Positions 33,415 to 41,561 of a stretch of DNA of 42,226 nt are shown in pieces. The DNA comes from an uncultured Phocaeicola sp. (lineage in GTDB: Bacteria > Bacteroidota > Bacteroidia > Bacteroidales > Bacteroidaceae). The first letter of the stretch is position 1. Each line of letters starts with the position of its first letter. The notes beneath the pieces were generated by a model. The model saw only the letters and a list, made by a program, of their open reading frames with translations, searched no databases and was not told where the DNA came from. The stretch lies in contig CALUJF010000026.1 in NCBI GenBank assembly GCA_944320855.1, forward strand, positions 1 to 42,226, in the 5' to 3' direction. A program made the translations under genes and the position numbers.

Positions 33415-34482
33415 TTAATCTTTATCTATTTTTTGTATTCCTCCTGTTACGGTATCGAAAATAACACGTGTATTGACTTTCTTATTGAAAAGGTCGTCCA
33501 CTAAAAGTTCAGTGCTTCCGAACTGTGCAAACAGCATGTTGCTGTCTTCAAAGAGAGTTTTACCTCTGAAGCTTATAGATACATTTGCCTTTCCCGGTAT
33601 ATTATACAATATGCCTTTAGGGGCTTTTTTCTTCTTTTTGCTCTCTTCTTCAGTTGCGGTTGTTGTCTGTATCGGAGTAGAACTTTCCACCTTAATATAT
33701 ATAGGCTCTCCGGCTAAGTCGTCCGATGGCAATATTCCCATTCTTTTGGAGAATCTCAGAACAACATCGTTTGTAACCTGCTTGTCCGGCAGTATTACAG
33801 CCGTGAAAAGCTTGTCTTCAGTGATTCTTTTTCCGGTGAACATGTGGGTAAGAGCCTTCTCCTGCTTGTCCAGGTTGTCCATTATAAGCTTCAGTGATGC
33901 CCCGTCCTTAGGCATAGTGTCGGCCTGTCCTCTCAGTATAAGGTTTTTGCTTTCCCTTATATTGTATATTTCCTTTGCTGTGAGTTCTGCCATTTTTGCT
34001 GTAGAGCCGGCAGAAAGAATTTCTTCTGTCATATACTTTCTTCCGTCTTCCGCCGGCTGGGACTTCTCAAGTATATATTCCGGGCTTACAGATTGTGGCG
34101 CAGAAGTGTTTATGGCCTTGATGATACTGTTGTCTGTCACTTCAATGTCAGACATTACACTCTTGTCGTTCAGCTTGATGATATATGCCTTCGTAGAGTC
34201 AGGCACACCGATTCTTCTAATCTCTATCTTCTTGATTTCCCACTCGGTGGAAGGCTCGGAAGTGACATTGTTTATTTTGAGATATCTGTTGGCATACTGG
34301 CAGAAATCTCCGGGTGTGTATCTCACTCTTGTGGCTATAATATTCACCTCTACAGCCGTTTTGGGCAGGAAATATGCTATTCCTTCTCCCTCTCCCGGTT
34401 TGTAGAAGTCTACTTTCTGTGCGTTTGTCGTGCATAATGCCGCAGCCAACAGCGACATTGCTATAATTCCTTTTTTGCTCAT
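33415..34482 (-). CDS. DUF4831 family exported protein
   Basis: The 355-residue protein has a signal peptide (about 1-21, cut before Q-K-V-D-F). It shows the DUF4831 start pattern I-A-Y-F-L-P-K-T-A-V-E-V-N-I and then P-G-D-F-C-Q-Y-A-N-R-Y-L. A lysine run K-K-K-K-A-P-K-G-I near residue 288 precedes I-P-G-K-A-N-V-S. No function is known. It starts 18 bp after the stop of the NAD(P)H-hydrate repair gene, so the two are probably one operon. Confidence 0.88.
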   Translation of the reverse strand: MSKKGIIAMSLLAAALCTTNAQKVDFYKPGEGEGIAYFLPKTAVEVNIIATRVRYTPGDFCQYANRYLKINNVTSEPSTEWEIKKIEIRRIGVPDSTKAYIIKLNDKSVMSDIEVTDNSIIKAINTSAPQSVSPEYILEKSQPAEDGRKYMTEEILSAGSTAKMAELTAKEIYNIRESKNLILRGQADTMPKDGASLKLIMDNLDKQEKALTHMFTGKRITEDKLFTAVILPDKQVTNDVVLRFSKRMGILPSDDLAGEPIYIKVESSTPIQTTTATEEESKKKKKAPKGILYNIPGKANVSISFRGKTLFEDSNMLFAQFGSTELLVDDLFNKKVNTRVIFDTVTGGIQKIDKD

Positions 34483-34500
34483 AAGCTTAAAGTATTTATA

Positions 34501-36015
34501 TCACTTTTTCGTAAGTCTTTTCCATGCTTCAGGCAGTGCATTGATGATATCTGAAGCATTCATACTTATTTCTCCTGTATTCTCTGCTGCTATGTCGCCG
34601 GCCAGTCCGTGCAGGTATACCCCTAACAGACAAGCTTCCTTGGCAGTGTATCCTTGTGCTATAAGCGATGTCAGTATACCGGTCAGTACGTCACCGCTGC
34701 CTCCTGTGGCCATTCCCGGATTTCCTGTCGGATTGAAGTGGCATTCTCCTTCAGGTGTGATGATTACAGTCCATGCACCTTTCAGTACTATGTATATATG
34801 CATGTACGAAGCTAATTCCTTGGCTTTCTGTATTCTTTCAAAACTGTTGCTGCATCTTCCCACCAATCTCTCAAGCTCTTTTACGTGAGGTGTTATGATT
34901 GAACCTCTCGGAACACAGTTCAACTGGTTTCTGTATGTGCTCAGTGCATTTATGGCATCGGCATCAATTACAGCAGGAATATAGCATTCCCTCAACTGGT
35001 TTATTACAGCCTGTGCAGTAAATTCCTCCTGTCCTAATCCCGGGCCTATTCCAAGAGCCTGATAGTTGTCAAGGTCTACGACTTCAGCAAAATATCTGTC
35101 GTCCATGTCATCCTGCGTCATAGCCTCAGGGATACTCATCTGCAACAGCTGATGATTGCACACCGGAGTATGTATTGTGAGCAGTCCCACACCACTCCTC
35201 ATGCAGCTTTTTCCTGCCAGTACGGCAGCACCTCCCATTCCGTATGAACCGGCTATAATCAGAGCATGTCCGAAATTGCCTTTATGCGCAAACTTCTTTC
35301 TTGGCTTGATTATTCCTGCAACTTCCTTTTCTTCTATTATATAGTTGCTTGATTCCGCCTGTTCGGAATATTCCTTGCTTATTCCGATGTCAAGAACCTC
35401 CAGTTCGCCTACAAGGTCTTCGTTTTCAGCGAACAGGAAAGACAGCTTAGGAAGATTTATTGTAAGAGTCAAATCGGCTTTGATGATGTTCTGACGTATG
35501 TTTCTGCTATTGTCCTCACCCATCATGCCCGAAGGGATATCTATAGACACCACTTTGGCAGCCGAAGCATTGATGTATTGCACCAGGGCTGCAAAACCTT
35601 TGCTGAGCGGAGCATTCAGCCCGGTACCGAAAAGTCCGTCTATCACGATGTCATCAGCCGTAAGTTTTGGAGGGTCGAACTGTGTGCTGACTTCCGTGTA
35701 GTTTGTAAATCCGCAATCCTGCAATCGTCTGATATTTGTCAGACAGTCTTCCGAAATCGTGCCTTTGATATTGAACAGTATGACCTGCACCTGATAGTTC
35801 TTCAGGTGGAGCATGCGTGCCACAGCTACTGCATCACCGCCATTGTTTCCCGGTCCTGCAAATACTATTATTCTGTGTGATTTGTTCCATCTTCTGCATA
35901 TGGCATCCGTAATCATTCCGGCAGCCTTTTCCATAAGATTGATGGACAATATTGAATCGTGCTCTATAGTGTAAGCATCGGCTTCTTTCTGTTGTGTGCA
36001 ACTTAAAATTTTCAT
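34501..36015 (-). CDS. nnr: Bifunctional NAD(P)H-hydrate epimerase / ADP-dependent dehydratase
   Basis: From the ATG at 36015 the protein has 504 residues. The N-terminal epimerase domain (YjeF_N, 1-215) shows G-P-G-N-N-G-G-D (54-61) and D-G-L-F-G-T-G. The C-terminal kinase-fold dehydratase (about 225-500) shows A-H-K-G-N-F-G-H, T-P-H-V-K-E-L-E-R-L and G-M-A-T-G-G-S-G-D-V-L-T-G. The two activities repair damaged hydrated NAD(P)H. The frame continues upstream to a GTG at 36072, but the added residues do not fit the family and 36015 starts with the expected M-K-I-L-S. Confidence 0.95.
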   Translation of the reverse strand: MKILSCTQQKEADAYTIEHDSILSINLMEKAAGMITDAICRRWNKSHRIIVFAGPGNNGGDAVAVARMLHLKNYQVQVILFNIKGTISEDCLTNIRRLQDCGFTNYTEVSTQFDPPKLTADDIVIDGLFGTGLNAPLSKGFAALVQYINASAAKVVSIDIPSGMMGEDNSRNIRQNIIKADLTLTINLPKLSFLFAENEDLVGELEVLDIGISKEYSEQAESSNYIIEEKEVAGIIKPRKKFAHKGNFGHALIIAGSYGMGGAAVLAGKSCMRSGVGLLTIHTPVCNHQLLQMSIPEAMTQDDMDDRYFAEVVDLDNYQALGIGPGLGQEEFTAQAVINQLRECYIPAVIDADAINALSTYRNQLNCVPRGSIITPHVKELERLVGRCSNSFERIQKAKELASYMHIYIVLKGAWTVIITPEGECHFNPTGNPGMATGGSGDVLTGILTSLIAQGYTAKEACLLGVYLHGLAGDIAAENTGEISMNASDIINALPEAWKRLTKK

Positions 36016-36113
36016 TACTTCTCTAAATGGTATTTTGTTGGTAAAAGTAGTAAAAACATACGAACTATTCACTATTTAAACTTCAAAATATATTTAAATA
36101 CTTAAAATGTAGT

Positions 36114-36144
36114 GTTGTCTTTTGTCAGATTTTGCGTAAATTTG
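36114..36144 (+). promoter_or_regulatory. Promoter of hpt
   Basis: GTTG at 36114-36117, 19 bases, TAAATTTG at 36137-36144, then ATG at 36172. It also shows that an upstream in-frame start at 36112 is not used. Confidence 0.65.
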
Positions 36145-36171
36145 TCCGCATTTTTAAATTTGCATATTCAT

Positions 36172-36711
36172 ATGAGTACTATTCAGATTAAAGACAAGTT
36201 GTTTACTAAATTTATAAGAGAAGACAGGATATTGAAAGAAGTATCGCGTGTGGCTGAAGAAATCAATCGTGATTTGGAAGGAACTGAGCCTCTGTTTCTC
36301 AGTGTGTTAAACGGTTCTTTCATGTTTACAGCCGATTTGATGAAACGTATCAGCATTCCGTGTGAGATATCATTTGTCAAGCTTGCTTCATATCAGGGGG
36401 ATTCTTCAACGGGTAAGGTAAAGGAGCTTGTCGGTCTGAATGAGAATATCGAAGGCAGGACAGTAGTGATAGTGGAAGATATTGTGGACACTGGCTTCAC
36501 TATGGAACGTCTTGTAGCGACACTCCGTGCGCGTAATCCTAAGGAAATCCGCATCGCAACACTTCTTGTCAAGCCGGACAAACTTCAGGTGAAACTCGAT
36601 ATAGACTATGTAGCCATGAATATCCCTAACGATTTCATAGTAGGCTATGGACTCGACTATGATGGAAAGGGACGTAACTATCGTGATATATATACAGTGG
36701 TAAACGAATAG
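36172..36711 (+). CDS. hpt: Hypoxanthine phosphoribosyltransferase
   Basis: The 179-residue protein has the PRPP-binding motif V-V-I-V-E-D-I-V-D-T-G-F-T-M, the early L-N-G-S-F-M-F dipeptide region, and the late D-F-I-V-G-Y-G-L-D-Y. It salvages hypoxanthine (and often guanine) with PRPP. The frame is open further upstream, but 36172 gives the usual start M-S-T-I-Q-I-K-D-K-L-F. It is followed by an intergenic repeat and adk. Confidence 0.95.
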   Translation: MSTIQIKDKLFTKFIREDRILKEVSRVAEEINRDLEGTEPLFLSVLNGSFMFTADLMKRISIPCEISFVKLASYQGDSSTGKVKELVGLNENIEGRTVVIVEDIVDTGFTMERLVATLRARNPKEIRIATLLVKPDKLQVKLDIDYVAMNIPNDFIVGYGLDYDGKGRNYRDIYTVVNE

Positions 36712-36712
36712 G

Positions 36713-36782
36713 TGACAAGGTTTCAGTTACAAGTTAATAGAAGGTTTCCGTCCGGATGATAACCTTGTCAACTCGTCAACTA
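36713..36782 (+). repeat. Intergenic hairpin repeat, copy A
   Basis: Right after the hpt stop. TGACAAGGTT (36713-36722) is the inverse complement of AACCTTGTCA (36761-36770), and AAGGTT at 36741-36746 can compete for the same arm. The loop contains TCCGGAT. It is clearly related to the element at 40155-40228, with roughly four fifths of aligned bases the same by eye. Confidence 0.85.
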
Positions 36783-36818
36783 ACTAAAGAACTCATAAAC
36801 TCAAAAACTTAAATAAAT

Positions 36819-37388
36819 ATGTTGAACATCGTAATTTTTGGTGCTCCGGGTTCAGGTAAAGGAACTCAGAGTGCACGTATAGTAGAAAAGTATGGTTTGA
36901 ACCACATTTCAACAGGCGACGTTTTGCGTGCTGAAATCAAGAACGGTACAGAACTTGGTAAAACTGCAAAAGGTTATATCGACAATGGTCAGCTTATTCC
37001 TGATGCACTGATGATTGACATCCTTGCAAGCGTATTCGACAGCTTCAAAGACAGCAAAGGTGTAATCTTCGACGGTTTCCCACGTACTATCGCTCAGGCA
37101 GAAGCTCTTAAGGAAATGCTTAAGACTCGCGGTCAGGAAGTTTCTATCATGCTTGACCTTGAAGTTCCTGAAGATGAACTTATGACTCGTCTTATCAAGC
37201 GTGGTCAGGAATCAGGACGTGCTGATGACAATGAAGAAACTATCAAGAAACGTCTTGTGGTTTACCACTCTCAGACAGCTCCGCTTATCGACTGGTACAA
37301 GAACGACGGCAAATATCAGCACATCAACGGTCTTGGTACTATGGACGGTATCTTCGCTGACATCTGCTCTGCAATAGACAAACTTTAA
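36819..37388 (+). CDS. adk: Adenylate kinase
   Basis: The 189-residue protein has the P-loop G-A-P-G-S-G-K-G-T (7-15), H-I-S-T-G-D, F-D-G-F-P-R-T-I-A-Q-A and a short LID (R-L-I-K-R-G-Q-E-S-G-R-A-D-D-N-E), without the zinc-type insertion. It interconverts ATP + AMP and 2 ADP. The codon use is noticeably C-ending for Bacteroidales, as in highly expressed genes. It is 80 bp upstream of obg with a hairpin between them. Confidence 0.97.
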   Translation: MLNIVIFGAPGSGKGTQSARIVEKYGLNHISTGDVLRAEIKNGTELGKTAKGYIDNGQLIPDALMIDILASVFDSFKDSKGVIFDGFPRTIAQAEALKEMLKTRGQEVSIMLDLEVPEDELMTRLIKRGQESGRADDNEETIKKRLVVYHSQTAPLIDWYKNDGKYQHINGLGTMDGIFADICSAIDKL

Positions 37389-37397
37389 TTTATAAGG

Positions 37398-37427
37398 AGT
37401 TAAAGAAGTTGGAAAACTTCTTTAACT
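37398..37427 (+). other. Hairpin with GGAA loop between adk and obg
   Basis: AGTTAAAGAAGTT (37398-37410) and AACTTCTTTAACT (37415-37427) pair perfectly over 13 bp with the loop GGAA (GNRA type). No T run follows. The arms resemble the hairpin at 16720-16767. A role as a processing or stabilising signal is likely. Confidence 0.7.
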
Positions 37428-37468
37428 TTCCCAATATAACTTCTCATTATAACTTCTAAACAAAAAAT

Positions 37469-38650
37469 ATGGCTGAATCGAATTTCGTTGATTATGTAAA
37501 AATCTACTGCCGCTCCGGTAAGGGAGGTCGTGGCTCTGTACACATGCGCCGCGAAAAATATGTGCCAAACGGTGGTCCCGACGGGGGCGACGGTGGTAGA
37601 GGAGGTCATGTAATTCTGCGTGGTAACCGCAATTACTGGACGTTGCTCCACCTTAAATATGAACGCCACGTGTTTGCCGAACATGGAGGAAATGGTTCAA
37701 AGAACAAGAGTTTCGGTAAAGACGGTGCAGACAAGGTGATTGAAGTGCCGTGCGGTACAGTGGTCTACAATGCTGAGACCGGAGAGTATGTATGCGACAT
37801 TACGGACCACGGTCAGGAAGTAATCCTGCTTAAGGGTGGACGCGGAGGATTGGGCAACTGGCACTTCCGTACCGCTACACGTCAGGCACCGCGATTTGCG
37901 CAGCCGGGCGAACCTATGCAGGAAATGACAGTTATACTCGAACTTAAACTGCTGGCCGATGTAGGTCTGGTGGGCTTCCCTAATGCCGGTAAGTCTACTT
38001 TGCTTTCTACAGTTTCGGCAGCACGTCCGAAGATAGCCAACTATCCGTTTACTACACTTGAACCGAACCTGGGTATCGTGTCCTACCGCGACGGAAAGTC
38101 GTTCGTTATGGCAGACATCCCTGGTATCATAGAAGGTGCAAGTGAGGGTAAGGGACTCGGACTCCGTTTCCTGCGCCACATAGAGCGTAACTCATTGTTG
38201 CTCTTTATGGTGCCGGGTGATACAGACGATATCCGCAAGGAATACGAAATCCTGCTCAACGAGTTGGCTACATTCAACCCTGAGATGCTCGACAAGCAGC
38301 GCGTGTTGGCTATAACCAAATGCGATATGCTTGACGATGAGCTTATCAGTATGCTGGAACCTACATTGCCTGAAGGCATTCCTCATGTGTTTATATCTTC
38401 AGTGGCAAATATGGGCATACAGCAGCTTAAGGATATCCTTTGGGCTGAACTCAACAAGGAAAGCAATCAGCTTGAGGCCGTAAGACGCGATGCCATCGTA
38501 CACCGCTCGAAAGACGTTTCAAAACTTCAGCAGGAGCTTCAGGATATGGGCGAGGATGAAGACTTTGAATACGAATACGAGGATGTGGAAGACGATGATT
38601 TCGAGTATGAATACGAAGAAGTAGACTGGGATGAAGAACCGGAAAAATAA
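37469..38650 (+). CDS. obg: Obg-family GTPase
   Basis: The 393-residue protein has a glycine-rich OBG domain (1-158), a G domain with G-F-P-N-A-G-K-S (169-176), D-I-P-G (216-219) and T-K-C-D, and a C-terminus with no OCT domain but a very acidic tail. That tail (about 363-393) carries two E-Y-E-Y-E runs. Obg binds ribosomes and takes part in 50S assembly and stress control. Its stop overlaps the pgeF start by one base (TAATG). Confidence 0.96.
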   Translation: MAESNFVDYVKIYCRSGKGGRGSVHMRREKYVPNGGPDGGDGGRGGHVILRGNRNYWTLLHLKYERHVFAEHGGNGSKNKSFGKDGADKVIEVPCGTVVYNAETGEYVCDITDHGQEVILLKGGRGGLGNWHFRTATRQAPRFAQPGEPMQEMTVILELKLLADVGLVGFPNAGKSTLLSTVSAARPKIANYPFTTLEPNLGIVSYRDGKSFVMADIPGIIEGASEGKGLGLRFLRHIERNSLLLFMVPGDTDDIRKEYEILLNELATFNPEMLDKQRVLAITKCDMLDDELISMLEPTLPEGIPHVFISSVANMGIQQLKDILWAELNKESNQLEAVRRDAIVHRSKDVSKLQQELQDMGEDEDFEYEYEDVEDDDFEYEYEEVDWDEEPEK

Positions 38651-39453
38651 TGAATAACTTATTTTCAAAAGATAAAAGAATGTTAGTGTACGGTTTGAAC
38701 GAATCGTATGCTGACATTTTTTGTTTCTCTACCACACGCCATGGCGGATACAGCACAGGACAATACTCATCGTTCAACTGCAATCATTATTGCGGCGACA
38801 GTCCGGAGAATGTGGAACGAAACAGAACGCTCCTTACGGAAATATTGCCGGGCAGGCCTAAAATGCTGATAGTACCTCATCAGGTACATTCCACCGAGGT
38901 CCGTACCATAGACAGCCGTTTTCTCAGTGCTTCGGAAGTGGAACGCAAAAACATGCTGGAAGGTGTGGATGCCGTGATAACCAATCTTCCGGAAGTCTGT
39001 GTTTGTGTTTCTACAGCCGACTGTATTCCGATACTTTGCTATGATGTACGCAACAAGGCAGTTGCAGCTGTTCATGCCGGATGGCGAGGCACGGTGGCAC
39101 GCATCGTAGAAAAGGCGCTCACAAAGATGCAGGCAGAATACGGAACCCGTATGCAGGATGTTGTGGCAGCCATAGGTCCGGGCATCTCATTGCAGTCCTT
39201 CGAAGTAGGCGACGAGGTATATCAGTCTTTCTGTGATGCCGGATTTGATATGGATGCAATATCCCGCAGATATGAGAAATGGCATATCGACCTTTGGGAA
39301 GCCAACCGCCGGCAGTTGATATCCATGGGAGTCAGTCCCGACTGTATAGAAATGAGCGGTATCTGTACATACATCGAGAATGAAGATTTCTTCTCCGCCC
39401 GCCGTATGGGGATAAATTCAGGAAGAATAATTTCAGGTATAATGCTTAGGTAG
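38650..39453 (+). CDS. pgeF: Peptidoglycan editing factor (multicopper-oxidase-like YfiH family)
   Basis: The 267-residue protein has the family signatures V-P-H-Q-V-H-S-T, T-A-D-C-I-P-I-L, H-A-G-W-R-G-T and F-S-A-R-R. The His-Cys-His residues form the zinc site of the family. Known members remove L-Ser-containing mistakes from peptidoglycan peptides, and related enzymes act on purine nucleosides. It is translationally coupled to obg. Confidence 0.94.
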   Translation: MNNLFSKDKRMLVYGLNESYADIFCFSTTRHGGYSTGQYSSFNCNHYCGDSPENVERNRTLLTEILPGRPKMLIVPHQVHSTEVRTIDSRFLSASEVERKNMLEGVDAVITNLPEVCVCVSTADCIPILCYDVRNKAVAAVHAGWRGTVARIVEKALTKMQAEYGTRMQDVVAAIGPGISLQSFEVGDEVYQSFCDAGFDMDAISRRYEKWHIDLWEANRRQLISMGVSPDCIEMSGICTYIENEDFFSARRMGINSGRIISGIMLR

Positions 39454-39479
39454 AACTTAAAACAGTATTGAAATCATTT

Positions 39480-40157
39480 ATGGAAAATAGAAGAATAAAC
39501 ATTACCGTTTCCGACGAACTCAGGCAGGCATGGCCCGGTTTTCAGGGAGCAGCTGTCTTTGCCCGTGTAAAAAACTCCGGCTACAATGAACAGTTGTGGA
39601 AACGCATTGATGAATTTACAGAACTTTACCGTTCAAAATATACCACCGACTCCATAAAGGACATGCCGTCTATACAGGCCACACGTCAGGCATACAAGAA
39701 ATGCGGAAAGGACCCAAGCCGTTATCGCCCGTCGTCAGAGGCATTGTGTCGTCGTATCCTGCGAGGCATACCTCTGTATCAGATAGATACACTTGTAGAC
39801 CTTATCAATCTCGCGTCCATAAACTGCGGACATTCCATAGGAGGTTTCGATATTGGCAAGATTCAAGGCGACGAACTCGTTCTCGGCATAGGTAAGGCAG
39901 GTGAGCCTTACGAAGGTATAGGCCGTGGCGAACTCAATATTGAGGGTATGCCCGTTTATCGCGATGCAGTAGGCGGAGTAGGTACCCCGACAAGCGACAA
40001 TGAACGTACCAAGATATCAGCCGAAACCACACATCTCCTTACTATAATGAATGCCTACAGCGGTAAGGAAGGACTGGAAGAGGCAGTCGGATTCATGGTA
40101 GACCTCATGAAAGAATTTGCAGATGCTACCGACATCGAGATTATTTATTTTAGTTGA
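39480..40157 (+). CDS. B3/B4 tRNA-binding domain protein (PheT editing-domain homologue)
   Basis: From the ATG at 39480 the protein has 225 residues. The pattern S-I-Q-A-T-R-Q-A-Y-K-K-C-G-K-D-P-S-R-Y-R-P-S-S-E-A-L and L-V-D-L-I-N-L-A-S is typical of free-standing B3_4 proteins, which share the editing domain of phenylalanyl-tRNA synthetase beta. They are thought to edit misacylated tRNA or free amino-acid products. A TTG at 39468 is in frame but not favoured. It is 26 bp after pgeF and ends in the repeat element. Confidence 0.9.
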   Translation: MENRRINITVSDELRQAWPGFQGAAVFARVKNSGYNEQLWKRIDEFTELYRSKYTTDSIKDMPSIQATRQAYKKCGKDPSRYRPSSEALCRRILRGIPLYQIDTLVDLINLASINCGHSIGGFDIGKIQGDELVLGIGKAGEPYEGIGRGELNIEGMPVYRDAVGGVGTPTSDNERTKISAETTHLLTIMNAYSGKEGLEEAVGFMVDLMKEFADATDIEIIYFS

Positions 40158-40228
40158 CAAGGCTTCGGTTACGAGTTGACAAGGTTCTCCATCCGGATGG
40201 CAACCTTGTCAACTCGTCAACTCGTCAA
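40155..40228 (+). repeat. Intergenic hairpin repeat, copy B
   Basis: Starts on the stop codon of the B3/B4 gene. Bases 40171-40186 pair perfectly with 40202-40217 (16 bp), and the loop holds the palindrome CCATCCGGATGG. No T run follows. Related to 36713-36782. Confidence 0.88.
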
Positions 40229-40267
40229 CTTGTAGCTTAAAAACTTACAAACTTAAAAACTCACAAA

Positions 40268-40459
40268 ATGGATATAGAAAAGATACTTACAGAGGGGATA
40301 GTGTTTAAAGGTGCAAAATCGCCTGCTGCAAAGAAAGAGGAAAAAGTCAAGACTAAGGCAAAGAAGAAAACCTATATTACAGGTCTTCATAATTCCGGTG
40401 CCGCAAAGATGAAAGCTGAGATTCGTCGTCGTAGGGCAAATCGTCATAAGAACGGATAA
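40268..40459 (+). CDS. Small, very basic protein of unknown function
   Basis: The 63-residue product starts M-D-I-E-K-I-L-T-E-G-I-V-F-K-G, then runs of K and A (K-K-E-E-K-V-K-T-K-A-K-K-K) and an end rich in arginine (K-M-K-A-E-I-R-R-R-R-A-N-R-H-K-N-G). No cysteine or signal peptide is present. The composition suggests nucleic-acid or ribosome contact. I do not recognise a family. It sits after the repeat and before the small barrel protein, in the same direction as adk-obg-pgeF. Confidence 0.65.
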   Translation: MDIEKILTEGIVFKGAKSPAAKKEEKVKTKAKKKTYITGLHNSGAAKMKAEIRRRRANRHKNG

Positions 40460-40573
40460 ACTGTTCTATTTTTAAGATTTTGATTAAATTTTTCGAGAAA
40501 TAGTTATTCTTATAATATATTTTATCGAAATTTGATTTTACAAATAAAAACTGAATAGTTTAACAACTTAAAA

Positions 40574-41098
40574 ATGAGAATTATGAAGAAAGTATTAATG
40601 ACTTTATTTGTGATGTTTGCAGTGGTTACTGCTTACGCACAGGAAATGTATGTTGGTGGTGGAATCAGTTTGTGGAGAAATACTGATACCGAAGTGTCAT
40701 CATTCTCTATCAGTCCTGATTTTGGTTATGGATTGAATGAGAAATGGTCAGTCGGCGGACAGTTGGTTTTAGCTGTAAATGATTATGGATATAAACATAC
40801 AGCTTTTGCTATCGCTCCATATGCACGTTTTTCTTATTATGAAAACAGTATAGTACGTCTGTTCCTTGATATGGGATTTGGAATATCAGTCAATAAGCCT
40901 AAAAACGGAAGTTCTGTAACAGGATTCGAGGTTGGTGTAAAACCAGGACTTGCTGTGAAATTAAATGATAATTTCAGCTTTGTTACTAAAGTCGGATTCG
41001 CAGGATTCCGTGATGATTATTTGTCAGGCGGCAAGAGCGGTTTCGGTGTAGATGTTGATGGTGAAGCTATCTCTATCGGTATAGAATACGCATTCTAA
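40574..41098 (+). CDS. Small outer-membrane beta-barrel protein (OmpX/porin-like)
   Basis: The 174-residue protein has a signal peptide (cut after A-Y-A, near 21-23) and then about eight amphipathic strands. It starts M-Y-V-G-G-G-I-S-L-W, includes F-G-Y-G-L-N-E-K-W-S-V-G-G and ends I-G-I-E-Y-A-F, the terminal Phe being the barrel-assembly signal. The start may be the ATG at 40574 or, more usual for the family, at 40583 (M-K-K-V-L-M). The 114-bp upstream region is AT-rich; I see no clear promoter in it. It ends in a strong terminator. Confidence 0.88.
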   Translation: MRIMKKVLMTLFVMFAVVTAYAQEMYVGGGISLWRNTDTEVSSFSISPDFGYGLNEKWSVGGQLVLAVNDYGYKHTAFAIAPYARFSYYENSIVRLFLDMGFGISVNKPKNGSSVTGFEVGVKPGLAVKLNDNFSFVTKVGFAGFRDDYLSGGKSGFGVDVDGEAISIGIEYAF

Positions 41099-41120
41099 AA
41101 AAATGTAGAATATAAGCTTT

Positions 41121-41189
41121 AAAAAAACGCCTTGTCATTTTGAATTAAACGCTTTGTCGTTCTAATCAAAATGACAAGGCGTTTTTTTT
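41121..41189. terminator. Strong intrinsic terminator, long stem
   Basis: Bases 41121-41143 and 41166-41188 pair perfectly over 23 bp (AAAAAAA + CGCCTTGTCATTTTGA), with T8 following on the plus strand and a T run on the minus strand too. It is 22 bases after the stop of the small barrel protein. Confidence 0.95.
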
Positions 41190-41438
41190 GAGTTTTGATA
41201 CCACGTAATTTCGGAGTGGCTAAAAATAAATTCCTGTAATTTTTCTCGGATTTTGCGTCTATTTGCAGTTCATATCATGTTCACTGAGCGTTCATATGGC
41301 GTTCGCTGATTTTATTTAATCAGCAATTAAATGGTGTTTAAACACTGCTTAAATACTGTTTAAATAAGAATAGGGGGTTGTTTTGATAAAAAAGGATGCG
41401 TTTCTGCATCGCTCAAATTTGAAAAACTCTGTCTTTCA
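41190..41438. other. Non-coding stretch between the terminator and the last ATPase promoter
   Basis: About 250 bp with no ORF that I believe. It contains GAGCGTTCATATG-GCGTTCGC (two GCGTTC copies, 41288 and 41299), a 7-bp stem GCTGATT/AATCAGC near 41305-41325, and the TTTAAA-rich repeat at 41329-41364. No tRNA or RNA-gene fold is apparent. Confidence 0.5.
41329..41364. repeat. TTTAAA-rich interspersed repeat, copy 3
   Basis: AAATGGTGTTTAAACA (41329-41344) is identical to 32657-32672. Bases 41348-41364 match the inverse of the 17-mer TTTAAACAGTATTTAAA at 16 of 17 positions. Confidence 0.7.
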
Positions 41439-41470
41439 TTTGGCTTTGCACTCAACTTTCGCTATTTTTG
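41439..41470 (+). promoter_or_regulatory. Promoter of the last ATPase gene
   Basis: TTTG (41439-41442), 20 bases, TATTTTTG (41463-41470). A dyad TACTT-GACAA-AAGTA (41471-41485) follows directly and could be an operator. The leader to the ATG is then about 80 bases and contains the 7-bp repeats. Confidence 0.65.
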
Positions 41471-41513
41471 TACTTGACAAAAGTATCTCAGTCAGTTGCC
41501 TTTGTCCCCATTT

Positions 41514-41540
41514 TTAATTATTAATTATTAATTATTAATT
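41514..41540 (+). repeat. Four tandem TTAATTA repeats in an ATPase gene leader
   Basis: TTAATTA at 41514, 41521 and 41528, and TTAATT at 41535. It lies 21 bases before the ATG at 41562. Confidence 0.8.
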
Positions 41541-41561
41541 CTTAATTTTTAATTGCCCATC

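Noticed and set aside
33473-34405. 310-codon open frame on the plus strand
   Set aside because: Antisense to the DUF4831 gene, which has a signal peptide, family motifs and operon position. The reverse frame shows only low-complexity serine/leucine text.
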